From Thioalkalivibrio sp. HK1 (GTDB taxonomy: Bacteria; Pseudomonadota; Gammaproteobacteria; HK1), in the NCBI GenBank assembly GCA_000583135.1, contig JFBG01000020.1, positions 1-47,727 of the forward strand: 47,727 nucleotides of DNA, written 5' to 3'. Made by a program: the position numbers and the translations under genes. The notes under the pieces were generated by a model. That model was not told the origin of the DNA. It made no database searches and saw only the letters and a list, made by a program, of their open reading frames with translations. Shown piece by piece: positions 39,375-46,967 of the stretch; the first letter of the stretch is position 1, and each line of letters begins with the position of its first letter.

Positions 39375-40247
39375 ATGAACGATGAGCCGGATCCGAGCCC
39401 GGGGGCTCTTTTCGTGGTCGCCACTCCGATCGGCAATCTTTCCGATCTATCCCCCAGGGCTCGTTCCACCCTTGCCGAGGTGGATACCATCCTCGCCGAG
39501 GATACCCGCCGGACCGGGATCTTGTTGGCGCATTGCGGGATCTCGACCCCCTTGCGGTCTTTTCATGATCATAACGAGGATCGGGAAATTCCTCGCATTC
39601 TTTCGCGCATCGCCGCCGGAGAGAAGTTCGCCTTGGTCAGCGATGCCGGGACCCCCTTGATCAGCGATCCCGGTTATACCCTGTTGAGGCAAGCTAGAAA
39701 GAGCGACCTTCGCGTTTACTGCGTTCCCGGACCGTGCGCCCTCGTCGCCGCTTTGAGCGTATCCGGCCTGCCGGTGGATCGCTTCGTCTTCGCCGGATTT
39801 CTTCCGCCCCGCCCCTCCTTGCGTCGGCGCGAGCTGCGCCTTTTCGCACGCGAGACCAAGACCATGGTTTTTTACGAGGCGCCTCATCGGTTGGCGAGCG
39901 CATTGTCGGATATGGGCGAGATCCTGGGCGAGGATCGCGAAGCGGCGATCGCCAGGGAGCTGACCAAGCGCTTCGAGTCGGTCCATTGCGCGACCTTGGG
40001 CAGCCTCTTGTCTCGGGTGCGCAGCGAGAGCATCGTCGCCCGGGGGGAGATTGTATTGGTGGTGCGAGGCGCCCTCGAATCGAGCGAGCAAGCGGGGGAT
40101 GATGGTGCAGTCACCTCGCTCTTGTCGGCGATGCTCGCCGAGGGGATATCGGTGCGGCAGGCGGCGGCGGTCGCCGCCCGATTGGATAAAGGCCCTCGCA
40201 ATGCGCTGTATCGCCAAGCGCTTTCGCTGGCCAAAAAAGAGGAATAA
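39375..40247 (+). CDS. rsmI: 16S rRNA (cytidine-1402-2'-O)-methyltransferase
   Basis: RsmI (YraL) methylates the 2'-OH of C1402 in 16S rRNA with SAM. Typical blocks are LFVVATPIGNLSDLSPRARSTLAEVD, ILAEDTRRTGILLAHCGI, SFHDHNE, LVSDAGTPLISDPGYTLLRQA, VPGPCALVAALSVSGLPVDRFVFAGFLPP and VFYEAPHRLASALSDM. The ATG at 39375 gives 290 residues. It is divergent from lpoA across 258 bp, as in E. coli, and rnpB follows, as in Pseudomonas. Confidence 0.95.
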   Translation: MNDEPDPSPGALFVVATPIGNLSDLSPRARSTLAEVDTILAEDTRRTGILLAHCGISTPLRSFHDHNEDREIPRILSRIAAGEKFALVSDAGTPLISDPGYTLLRQARKSDLRVYCVPGPCALVAALSVSGLPVDRFVFAGFLPPRPSLRRRELRLFARETKTMVFYEAPHRLASALSDMGEILGEDREAAIARELTKRFESVHCATLGSLLSRVRSESIVARGEIVLVVRGALESSEQAGDDGAVTSLLSAMLAEGISVRQAAAVAARLDKGPRNALYRQALSLAKKEE

Positions 40248-40282
40248 AGCGACGAGATGGCGGGCGCTTGCGCTCAATCTCT

Positions 40283-40303
40283 TTGCATCTTGCATCTTGC
40301 ATT
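40283..40303 (+). repeat. Three tandem 7-bp units upstream of rnpB
   Basis: TTGCATC occurs twice in tandem, followed by TTGCATT, at 40283-40289, 40290-40296 and 40297-40303. It lies between rsmI and the rnpB promoter region. No function is assigned. Confidence 0.6.
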
Positions 40304-40358
40304 TCGGTTTTTCGGCTCATCGGGTGCGCGATCGTCTTGGCATCTTCGAAGCCGGGGC

Positions 40359-40386
40359 TTGCAAGAAAATGCGAATCTGCCAGACT
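40359..40386 (+). promoter_or_regulatory. Putative promoter of rnpB
   Basis: TTGCAA (40359-40364) and CAGACT (40381-40386) are separated by 16 bases and end seven bases before the predicted RNA 5' end at 40394. The -10 match is weak but the position is right. Confidence 0.4.
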
Positions 40387-40393
40387 TCAGCTC

Positions 40394-40771
40394 GGCGGGA
40401 GTCGGACAGGCAGTCGCTGCCTCGGATCCATCGAGGCAGAGGAAAGTCCGGGCTCCAAAGGGCAGGGTGCCAGGTAATGCCTGGGGGGCGCAAGCCTACG
40501 GAAAGTGCCACAGAAAACAAACCGCCTTGTATCGGCGATCCGATATCCAAGGTAAGGGTGAAAAGGTGCGGTAAGAGCGCACCGCGCCGACGGTAACGTC
40601 GGTGGCAGGGTAAACCCCACCCGGAGCAAGACCAAATAGGGGAGCTGTCCGTGAAAACGGCAAGGTGTGGCCCGCATCGCTCCCGGGTAGGTCGCTAGAG
40701 GCGTATGGTGACATGCGTCGCAGATGAATGGCTGCCCTCGACAGAACCCGGCTTATCGGCCGACTCCCGCC
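40394..40771 (+). ncRNA. rnpB: RNase P RNA (bacterial type A)
   Basis: This is the catalytic RNA that removes 5' leaders from pre-tRNAs. Universal core blocks are present: GAGGAAAGTCCGGGCTC, ACAGAAAACAAACCG, AGGGTGAAAAGGTGCGGTAAGAGC, GCAGGGTAAACCCCA and GAGCAAGACCAAATAGG, then GGTCGCTAGAGG and AGATGAATGGCTGCC with ACAGAACCCGGCTTATCGG. The termini are set by helix P1, a perfect 12-bp pairing of GGCGGGAGTCGG (40394-40405) with CCGACTCCCGCC (40760-40771). It is followed directly by CTTTTTG, which with the P1 strand may help termination. Confidence 0.96.
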
Positions 40772-41141
40772 CTTTTTGTCGATGAGCGTTGCGCTAAGGA
40801 TCCGATCGGCGATATCGTCGGGATATCCGAAGATCCGCAGGCCGCGCCCGAGCATTCCCTCCGAGCATTTCCTTTGCAAGTCCCAAGACCTCGATATCCT
40901 GGATGGTCGAGCCGCCCGCCCTCGGCATCGCTGTCGACCCGGTGCCCATCCCATCCCAAGTCGAGGTGCGATCGAATCGTTCGATATCCTTTGAAGACCA
41001 TGGCGCAATGCCGGTCGGTCCTTCGAAGATGAATGCCCGTCGAACGCCGATCGACGGTCGCTCGATGCGAGATCCCCGCTCGCAAGCAGGTCGAATCCGA
41101 GAGAGTCGACGGCGACTTCTATCTTCATCCAAAGGAGATTT

Positions 41142-41194
41142 CTTCGAATTCTTCGAATTCTTCGAATTCTTCGAATTCTTCGAATTCTTCGAAT
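41142..41194. repeat. Tandem 9-bp repeat, about six copies
   Basis: The unit CTTCGAATT is repeated five times exactly, followed by a sixth copy lacking only its last base. Each unit contains palindromic TTCGAA, and each junction makes GAATTC. The array lies about 260 bp before mraZ and is not inside a recognisable gene. Copy number is likely to vary by slippage. Confidence 0.9.
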
Positions 41195-41314
41195 CTCTCG
41201 GACAAGCCCTATCTATTTTTTGCCTTTCGGGTCTATCCGGCGGGATTTTTGCCGCTTTCGAATCCATGGATGGTAGGGAAGGGTGTCGGAACCCCCTCGT
41301 TTTGTTGTTTTGCG

Positions 41315-41344
41315 TTTTCAATTGACACTTCTTTGCCCTAAAAT
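41315..41344 (+). promoter_or_regulatory. Putative promoter of the mraZ-dcw cluster
   Basis: TTTTCA (41315-41320) and TAAAAT (41339-41344) lie 18 bases apart, giving 4/6 and 5/6 matches. A second candidate is TTCATT (41368-41373) with TATAAA (41391-41396), 17 bases apart, which would place the start inside the MraZ boxes. A perfect TTGACA at 41322 has no -10 at proper distance. The choice needs mapping of transcript starts. Confidence 0.4.
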
Positions 41345-41398
41345 CGGAGGCGATATCGTTTTTTGTATTCATTAGATGTATTGATAAAGATATAAAAG

Positions 41399-41433
41399 TG
41401 GAGTATTATGGAGGGAAGTGGGGGAAAGTGGAA
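41399..41433 (+). promoter_or_regulatory. Four TGGNN boxes at 10-bp period: probable MraZ operator
   Basis: TGGAG (41399), TGGAG (41409), TGGGG (41419) and TGGAA (41429) occur as direct repeats with 5-base spacers. MraZ is known to bind TGGGN direct repeats with 5-base spacers upstream of its own gene and to repress the cluster. The boxes lie 20-55 bases before the mraZ ATG. The periodicity is seen directly; binding is inferred. Confidence 0.75.
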
Positions 41434-41453
41434 ATCGAGGAGATCGATTAGCG

Positions 41454-41927
41454 ATGTTTCGTGGCCAATATCCACTGACGATGGACGCCAAGGGTCGAAT
41501 TGCGATCCCGGCTCGCTATCGCGCGCAGCTCGATGCCGCCGGCGGGCAGGTCATCACCACGGTGGATCTATACCAACGATGCATCGCGGTCTATCCCTTC
41601 GCTATTTGGGAGCCGATCGAGGGGAGTTTGAACAATGTCCCCATCGGTGATCTGGTTGGTCAAAAACTCAGGCGGCGTTTGGTGGGACGGGCTGTCGATT
41701 GCGAGTTGGATGCCCAAGGGCGCATCTTGCTCGCCGCGGAGCTGCGCCAATACGCAGGGTTGGAAAAACGGGTGCAGATGGTCGGTCTGGGCAAGAAATT
41801 CGAGTTATGGGACGAGGAGAATCTTCATCGATACCGCCGGGACGAACAAGAAGATCCCGAGCAGGCGGGCAATCTGCGCCAAGAGGAGTTGAGCGCGCAT
41901 TCGCTGCTCGGCACGCTTCCTCTTTGA
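41454..41927 (+). CDS. mraZ: Transcriptional regulator MraZ
   Basis: MraZ is a ring-forming AbrB-like DNA-binding protein that represses the division and cell-wall cluster. From ATG 41454 (GAGGAG upstream) the 157-residue product begins MFRGQYPLTMDAKGRIAIPARYR and repeats the DxxxR signature as DAQGRILLAAELRQYAG, giving two SpoVT/AbrB-like folds. An in-frame start at 41418 would run through the operator boxes and is unlikely. It is the first gene of the cluster; rsmH follows after 231 bp. Confidence 0.95.
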   Translation: MFRGQYPLTMDAKGRIAIPARYRAQLDAAGGQVITTVDLYQRCIAVYPFAIWEPIEGSLNNVPIGDLVGQKLRRRLVGRAVDCELDAQGRILLAAELRQYAGLEKRVQMVGLGKKFELWDEENLHRYRRDEQEDPEQAGNLRQEELSAHSLLGTLPL

Positions 41928-41996
41928 AACCCGGGGCGCGCCTGCCAAATGGAAGGATCGAGCATTTCACCGGAACGATAACCAAGGATGACAACG

Positions 41997-42137
41997 ATGG
42001 CTTCGACGAATCATCGAACTTGGATGTCCAGCGTCTCGATCAAAGGCCCCGTATATCTTGTCGGCGCGATGCCTTCGTCACTCGTCGAAATCCGGGCTCG
42101 CCGTCTTGCGCGAAATCGCCGCGCCCTTCGTCCTTGA
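41997..42137 (+). CDS. Possible 46-residue small protein between mraZ and rsmH
   Basis: This short open frame (MASTNHRTWMSSVSIKGPVY onwards, basic C-terminus with RRLARNRRALRP) starts with ATG after AAGGA at an 8-base spacing, in the same direction as its neighbours. No homology is recognised. It may be a leader peptide, a new small protein or chance; the mraZ-rsmH gap is normally shorter. Confidence 0.22.
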   Translation: MASTNHRTWMSSVSIKGPVYLVGAMPSSLVEIRARRLARNRRALRP

Positions 42138-42158
42138 AAGTCTTGCGAGCGGCGGGGA

Positions 42159-43142
42159 ATGAACGGTGATGCCTTGTCTTTCTCGCATCGTTCGGTCATG
42201 TCGAGGGAATTGGTCGAGGCCCTCGCTCCGCGCGCCGGAGGGATTTATGTGGATTGCACCTTCGGCCGCGGCGGCCATGCAAGAGCCATCCTCGAGCGGA
42301 TCGGCGCCGATGGTCGATTGCTGGCCATCGATCGGGATCCGCAAGCGGTGGAATGCGCCCGAGCCATCGCCCGCAGCGACCCGCGTTTGCGAGCCATCCA
42401 AGCCCCTTTCGGATCCATCGCCCGGGTCGTGGCCGAGGCGGGTTTTTTACCCGAGATTGACGGCATCGTGATGGACTTGGGCGTCTCCTCTCCTCAGCTG
42501 GACGATCCCGAAAGGGGTTTCGGCTTCTCGCATGATGGCCCGCTGGATATGCGTATGAACCCCGCCGCCGGTTTTTCCGCGGCCGAGTGGCTTGCCGAGG
42601 CCGGGGATAAGGAGATCGCGCAGGTGCTGCATGAATTCGGCGAGGAGCGAGCGGCCAAGCGCATCGCTCGCACCATCGTCGCTAAGCGCAAGACCGAAGG
42701 GGAATTGCGGACCACGTCTCAACTGGCATCGTTGGTGTCTCGGATCGCGCCGATGAAGCCCTCTTCTCCAAGAAGGACCCCGGCGATGCGCAAGCATCCC
42801 GCTACCCGCACCTTCCAAGCCATCAGGATGCATGTCAACGACGAGATCGGTGAGCTCGAACGGGCCCTCGCCGCGATACCGGATCTTCTGGTCCGGGGCG
42901 GCCGGTTGGTGGTCATCACATTTCATTCTTTGGAAGATCGCTTGGTCAAGCGGGCCATGCGAGGTCCGCTCGACCGAGGTTTTCCCAGGCGCTTGCCATT
43001 GTCGGACCAGGCGCTTTCGGCGGATCGAGGGCGTGCAGCGCTTTCGTCGATCGCTCCGCTTCGTCGCCCGGACCCCCAAGAGATCGCGAATAACCATCGC
43101 GCCCGCAGCGCGAAGCTGCGAGTTGCGGAGCGCCGCCGGTGA
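42159..43142 (+). CDS. rsmH: 16S rRNA (cytosine-1402-N4)-methyltransferase
   Basis: RsmH (MraW) methylates N4 of C1402 in 16S rRNA, the same nucleotide targeted by RsmI encoded 2 kb upstream. Family motifs are [16 protein letters not shown], the SAM loop [38 protein letters not shown]-like [45 protein letters not shown] and [15 protein letters not shown]. The length (327) is typical. Its stop overlaps the ftsL start as TGATG. Confidence 0.95.
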   Translation: [327 protein letters not shown]

Positions 43143-43522
43143 TGGTTCGGGCGTCGGTCTTGGGCATCGCCCTGTTGGCGGTGGTCGCCAGTGCGGTGGC
43201 GGTGGTGCATACCCATCATCAGCGGCGAACTCTGGTGGTGGCCTTGGAGAGGATGGAGGAGCGCCGCGATCACCTTCGGATCGAATGGGCCATGCTCCAT
43301 TTGGAACACAGCACGTGGGCCGCCGGGGAACGCATCGAGAAGATCGCCGCCGATTCGCTGGGTCTTTATCGCCCCCCGACAGGGGTGGTGAGGCAGGTGA
43401 CGATCGAGCGTCGAGAGATCGCCCCGGAAGCCTTGCCGGCGATCGATATCCCCAAGGCCGGTCATTTGCGCACCGGATATGACTCGGGCGCGACCGCCAT
43501 GCCGAAGGAAAGCGTGCGATGA
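43142..43522 (+). CDS. ftsL: Cell division protein FtsL
   Basis: FtsL is a bitopic divisome protein that pairs with FtsB and links to FtsQ and FtsWI. The product has an N-terminal membrane helix (about 4-22, ASVLGIALLAVVASAVAVV), then a coiled-coil-like helix HQRRTLVVALERMEERRDHLRIEWAMLHLEHSTWAAGERIEKIAADSLGL, the FtsL family pattern, and a variable tail. The ATG at 43142 overlaps the rsmH stop, and its own stop overlaps ftsI (ATGA). Identity rests on features and context, since FtsL is poorly conserved. Confidence 0.9.
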   Translation: MVRASVLGIALLAVVASAVAVVHTHHQRRTLVVALERMEERRDHLRIEWAMLHLEHSTWAAGERIEKIAADSLGLYRPPTGVVRQVTIERREIAPEALPAIDIPKAGHLRTGYDSGATAMPKESVR

Positions 43523-45297
43523 GCGGGCATCCTTCTTCCGGCTTCGGGGCCCGGCGCTGGTTTTTGATCCTGATGACGCTCGCCTGCGCCGGAGGGCTGA
43601 TCGGGCGGGCGGTGGATCTGCAGGTCAACCGTCATGAATTCCTCAAAGGGGAGGGGAACGCTCGCCATCTGCGAGTGGCGACGATTCCCGTTCGCCGCGG
43701 CATGCTCTTGGATCGCAACGGCGAGCCCCTTGCCGCCACCGCCCCGGTGCAATCGGTGTGGATCAACCCCCAGGAGCTGGATGAAAGAGGCGAAACCCCG
43801 GGGTGGACAGCGATCGAAAAGATGCTCTCGTTGAGCAAGGGAACGATTCACGATATCGCCTTGGAGCGAGGCGATCGTCAATTCGTCTACCTCAGGCGTC
43901 ATGTCGAGCCCTCCCTTGCCCAAGAGATCGATGCCCTGGGCGTTTTGGGGGTTCACTTGCAACGCGAGGATCGGCGCTATTACCCGATGGGCGAAGCCGC
44001 GGCTCATGTCGTCGGTTTTACCGATATCGACAATCGAGGGCAGGAGGGAATCGAGCTCGCCTTCGACAAGGTATTGAGCGGGGAGAGCGGAAAAAAACGC
44101 GTGATTCGGGATCGACTCGGGCGCAATGTCGAGGATGTGGAGAGCATCCATCCCGCTTGGCCGGGCCGAGATCTGACATTGAGCATCGATCGCCGTATCC
44201 AAGCGGTCGCCCATCGTTCCTTGCTCGAAGCGGTGCGTCGACACGATGCCAAGGCGGGCTCCGCGGTGGTGTTGAACGTGCACAGCGGCGAGGTGCTGGC
44301 CGTCGTCAACCAACCCTCCTACAACCCCAATAAACGCGGCGATCGCTCCAACCACAAGCTGCGCAATCGGGCGATCACGGATCTTTTCGAGCCCGGTTCC
44401 ACCGTCAAACCCTTCACGGTCGCCGCCGCCCTCGCCTCCGGCTCGGTACAACCGGATACCGAGGTGAATACCAGCCCCGGATTCATGCGGGTCGGGGGCT
44501 ATGTCATTCGCGATATTCGTGATTTCGGGGTGCTCGACGTTACCGGGATCATTCGCAAGTCGAGCAATGTGGGGGCGGCGAAACTGGGGCTTTCCCTCGC
44601 CCCGCGCGATCTTTGGCGCGGGCTCGATCGGATGGGATTGGCGACCTCCACCGGCAGCGGCTTCCCCGGCGAAGCCTACGGAACGCTACCGGATTTCTCC
44701 ACGTGGGGCGAGGCGCGACAGGTCACCTTGTCTTATGGCTACGGGCTTTCCGTCACCCTATTGCAGTTGGCACGGGCCTACGCCATTTTCGGCAACGGCG
44801 GATTGCTGCCCGATTTGCGCTTTCTCAAAACGCAAGGAGTGCCCCCGGCGCCCAGGGTCATGGATGCCGCGATCGCCGATGCCATCTGCCGAATGCTCGA
44901 GGAGGTGGTGCAGCCCGGGGGGACCGCGGTATTGGCGCAGGTCGAGGGTTATCGCATCGGGGGCAAGACGGGAACGATTCGCAAATTGGAAGATGGCGGC
45001 TACGTCGATAGCCATGTCGCCCTTTTCGCAGGTCTGGCCCCCATGAGCGCGCCGCTGCTATCGGTGGCGGTGGTCATCGACGAGCCGAGCGATGGGATCT
45101 ATTACGGCGGTCGGGTCGCGGCCCCGGTTTTTTCCGAGATCGTCGCCGAGAGCCTGCGTTTTTTGAAGATCCCGCCCGATGTCCCGGATCCCGCCTCGCC
45201 CAAGTCGCCCTCGGGGACGATGGCGGGGATCGAAGCCGCCTTCGATCCCCTCGTGGTCGGAAGCGGCTATCCGAATAACGAGAACGCCTCGCGATGA
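43519..45297 (+). CDS. ftsI: Peptidoglycan D,D-transpeptidase FtsI (PBP3)
   Basis: PBP3 cross-links septal peptidoglycan with FtsW. The 592-residue protein has one N-terminal membrane helix (about 14-34), the pedestal region (RGMLLDRNGEPLAAT) and the transpeptidase motifs STVK with active Ser294 (FEPGSTVKPFT), SSN at 348-350 and KTG at 483-485 (GGKTGT). The Pro/Ser-rich tail after about 555 is variable. Start and stop overlap ftsL and murE by ATGA, so the whole block should be translated as a coupled unit. Confidence 0.96.
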   Translation: MSGHPSSGFGARRWFLILMTLACAGGLIGRAVDLQVNRHEFLKGEGNARHLRVATIPVRRGMLLDRNGEPLAATAPVQSVWINPQELDERGETPGWTAIEKMLSLSKGTIHDIALERGDRQFVYLRRHVEPSLAQEIDALGVLGVHLQREDRRYYPMGEAAAHVVGFTDIDNRGQEGIELAFDKVLSGESGKKRVIRDRLGRNVEDVESIHPAWPGRDLTLSIDRRIQAVAHRSLLEAVRRHDAKAGSAVVLNVHSGEVLAVVNQPSYNPNKRGDRSNHKLRNRAITDLFEPGSTVKPFTVAAALASGSVQPDTEVNTSPGFMRVGGYVIRDIRDFGVLDVTGIIRKSSNVGAAKLGLSLAPRDLWRGLDRMGLATSTGSGFPGEAYGTLPDFSTWGEARQVTLSYGYGLSVTLLQLARAYAIFGNGGLLPDLRFLKTQGVPPAPRVMDAAIADAICRMLEEVVQPGGTAVLAQVEGYRIGGKTGTIRKLEDGGYVDSHVALFAGLAPMSAPLLSVAVVIDEPSDGIYYGGRVAAPVFSEIVAESLRFLKIPPDVPDPASPKSPSGTMAGIEAAFDPLVVGSGYPNNENASR

Positions 45298-46967
45298 ATG
45301 CCATCGGATCCGAATCCGCCGGGGCATTTGCGCCTCGCCCTCCCGCCGATCGGACTGCAAGGACGGCCCCGATGACCTTTTCGGCGGTCGGAAGGGGGAT
45401 ATCGCAAGAGGCGGCCACGCCCGGTTCGGCGGCCGAGCCCGCTCCTTCCGATCTTCCCCGCCTTGCGTATTTGCTCGAAGGCCATGCCTTGATTCCTCCG
45501 GCTTTCGATCGAGGAATCAGCCAAGTTTGCGACGATAGTCGCGAAGTGATCCCCGGTGCCTTGTTCTTCGCCCGTCGAGGGGGAAGGGTCGATGCCCGGC
45601 GCTTTGTCGCCGACGCCATCGGAAGCGGAGCCAAGGCGGTGGTCATCGAGGGCGATCAGGCCAATCCCTGCTGGGATCGGGGGGCGGTCGTGGTGGGGGT
45701 GGCCGATATCGTCGGCGCCATCGGCCATGCCGCGGATCGTTTTCACGACCATCCATCCCGCCATTTGAAAGTGGCGGCGATCACCGGTACCAATGGCAAG
45801 ACCAGCGTCGCCTATCTGGCGGCCTTGGGCGGCGGGGAGCGCTGGGCCTTTCTCGGTACCTTGGGTTCGGGAACCCCGGATCGCATCGAGGACAGTCCGC
45901 TGACCACTCCGGGGACCATCGAAATCCAAAAGCGATTGGCGCGCTTTCGGGATCGAGGTTTTGCCCACGTGGCCCTCGAAGCCTCCTCCCATGCCTTGGA
46001 GCAACGCCGCTTGGAAGGGGTGTCGATCCGCACCGCGGCATTCACCAACCTGAGCCGGGATCACCTCGACTATCACCGCACGATGGAGGATTATGCGCGC
46101 GCCAAATCATCGCTCTTCGACATCATGGATCTCGAATATGCGGTGATCAATCGAGATGATCCCCACGGCTCGAAGTTATTGGAAACCCTCGCACCGAGGA
46201 TGGATTGCGTGGCGATCACCTTGGACGATTCCCGCTCCTTGGATCCGAAGAGCCGGCTCGTGCGAGGGCGAATATCGAGCCCGCGGCAAGACGATCCCTT
46301 GCGATCCCCCGCCACCGAGTCCGCGCTGCCCGGTCTGTCCCTCGAGATCGATTCTCCTTTCGGACGAGGAAGGCTCGATACCCGACTGATCGGGGCCTTC
46401 AATGCCTATAACTTGCTGATCGCGATCACCATCGCCTGCCTCCACGGACACCCCTTCGAGGATGTGATCCGCCGGTTGACCGGTGCCGGTGCGGTGAGCG
46501 GAAGGATGCAGGCCCTGGGGGGCGGTTCCAAGCCCTTGGCGGTGATCGATTACGCCCACACTCCCGAGGCCTTGCTATTCGCTCTCAAGGCCTTGCGATC
46601 GACGGTGCCGGGGACCCTGTGGTGCATTTTCGGTTGCGGGGGAGAGCGCGATCGGGGCAAGCGAGCGCAGATGGCGCGGGCGGCCCAAGCGGTGGCGGAT
46701 CGGGTGATCGTCAGCGATGACAACCCTCGAGGCGAGGACGCCGATGCCATCGTCGCCGATATCTTGGGGGGGTTCGAAGCCCCCGAGGCGGTGATTGTCG
46801 AGCGGGATCGGGCGTTGGCCATCCGCCATGCCATCGAGAGCGCTCACGCCGGGGATGCGGTGCTGATCGCCGGCAAGGGTCATGAGAATTGGCAGGAGAT
46901 AGGCGGACATCGCCGACCCTTCTCCGATCTCGAACAGGCGCATCGGGCGCTGGATGCCAAAAGATGA
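45294..46967 (+). CDS. murE: UDP-MurNAc-tripeptide synthetase MurE
   Basis: MurE adds meso-diaminopimelate to UDP-MurNAc-L-Ala-D-Glu. Motifs: the ATP loop AITGTNGKTSVAYLAA (about 162-177), TTPGTIEIQ, ALEASSHALEQRRLEGV, FTNLSRDHLDYHRTMEDYARAKSSLF, IDYAHTPEALL, FGCGGERDRGKRAQMARAA and the DAP-recognition motif DNPRGED. The N-terminal about 50 residues (Ala/Pro-rich, before DLPRLAYLLEG) are an extension not usual in the family; a Met at residue 27 could be the true start. It overlaps ftsI and murF by ATGA. Confidence 0.95.
   Translation: MNAIGSESAGAFAPRPPADRTARTAPMTFSAVGRGISQEAATPGSAAEPAPSDLPRLAYLLEGHALIPPAFDRGISQVCDDSREVIPGALFFARRGGRVDARRFVADAIGSGAKAVVIEGDQANPCWDRGAVVVGVADIVGAIGHAADRFHDHPSRHLKVAAITGTNGKTSVAYLAALGGGERWAFLGTLGSGTPDRIEDSPLTTPGTIEIQKRLARFRDRGFAHVALEASSHALEQRRLEGVSIRTAAFTNLSRDHLDYHRTMEDYARAKSSLFDIMDLEYAVINRDDPHGSKLLETLAPRMDCVAITLDDSRSLDPKSRLVRGRISSPRQDDPLRSPATESALPGLSLEIDSPFGRGRLDTRLIGAFNAYNLLIAITIACLHGHPFEDVIRRLTGAGAVSGRMQALGGGSKPLAVIDYAHTPEALLFALKALRSTVPGTLWCIFGCGGERDRGKRAQMARAAQAVADRVIVSDDNPRGEDADAIVADILGGFEAPEAVIVERDRALAIRHAIESAHAGDAVLIAGKGHENWQEIGGHRRPFSDLEQAHRALDAKR

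Larger units (their letters stand above)
40778..41453. other. Long spacer between rnpB and mraZ, 676 bp
   Basis: No convincing gene is visible, although open frames run through it on both strands because of its composition. It contains the 9-bp tandem repeat (41142-41194), an A/T-rich segment from about 41300, a promoter candidate and four MraZ-type boxes. It is effectively the control region of the division and cell-wall cluster. Confidence 0.6.

Noticed and set aside
41142..41194. CRISPR-like array
   Set aside because: The units are directly adjacent 9-mers without spacers, and no cas genes are nearby.
40903..41325. Plus-strand frame encoding a run of Phe-Phe-Glu through the 9-bp repeat
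   Set aside because: A 9-bp repeat keeps every frame open, and no ribosome site or recognisable domain flanks the repeat. It is explained by the tandem array.
41322..41344. TTGACA followed by TAAAAT as a promoter pair
   Set aside because: The spacer is only 11 bases, too short for sigma-70. A different -35 was paired with the TAAAAT instead.
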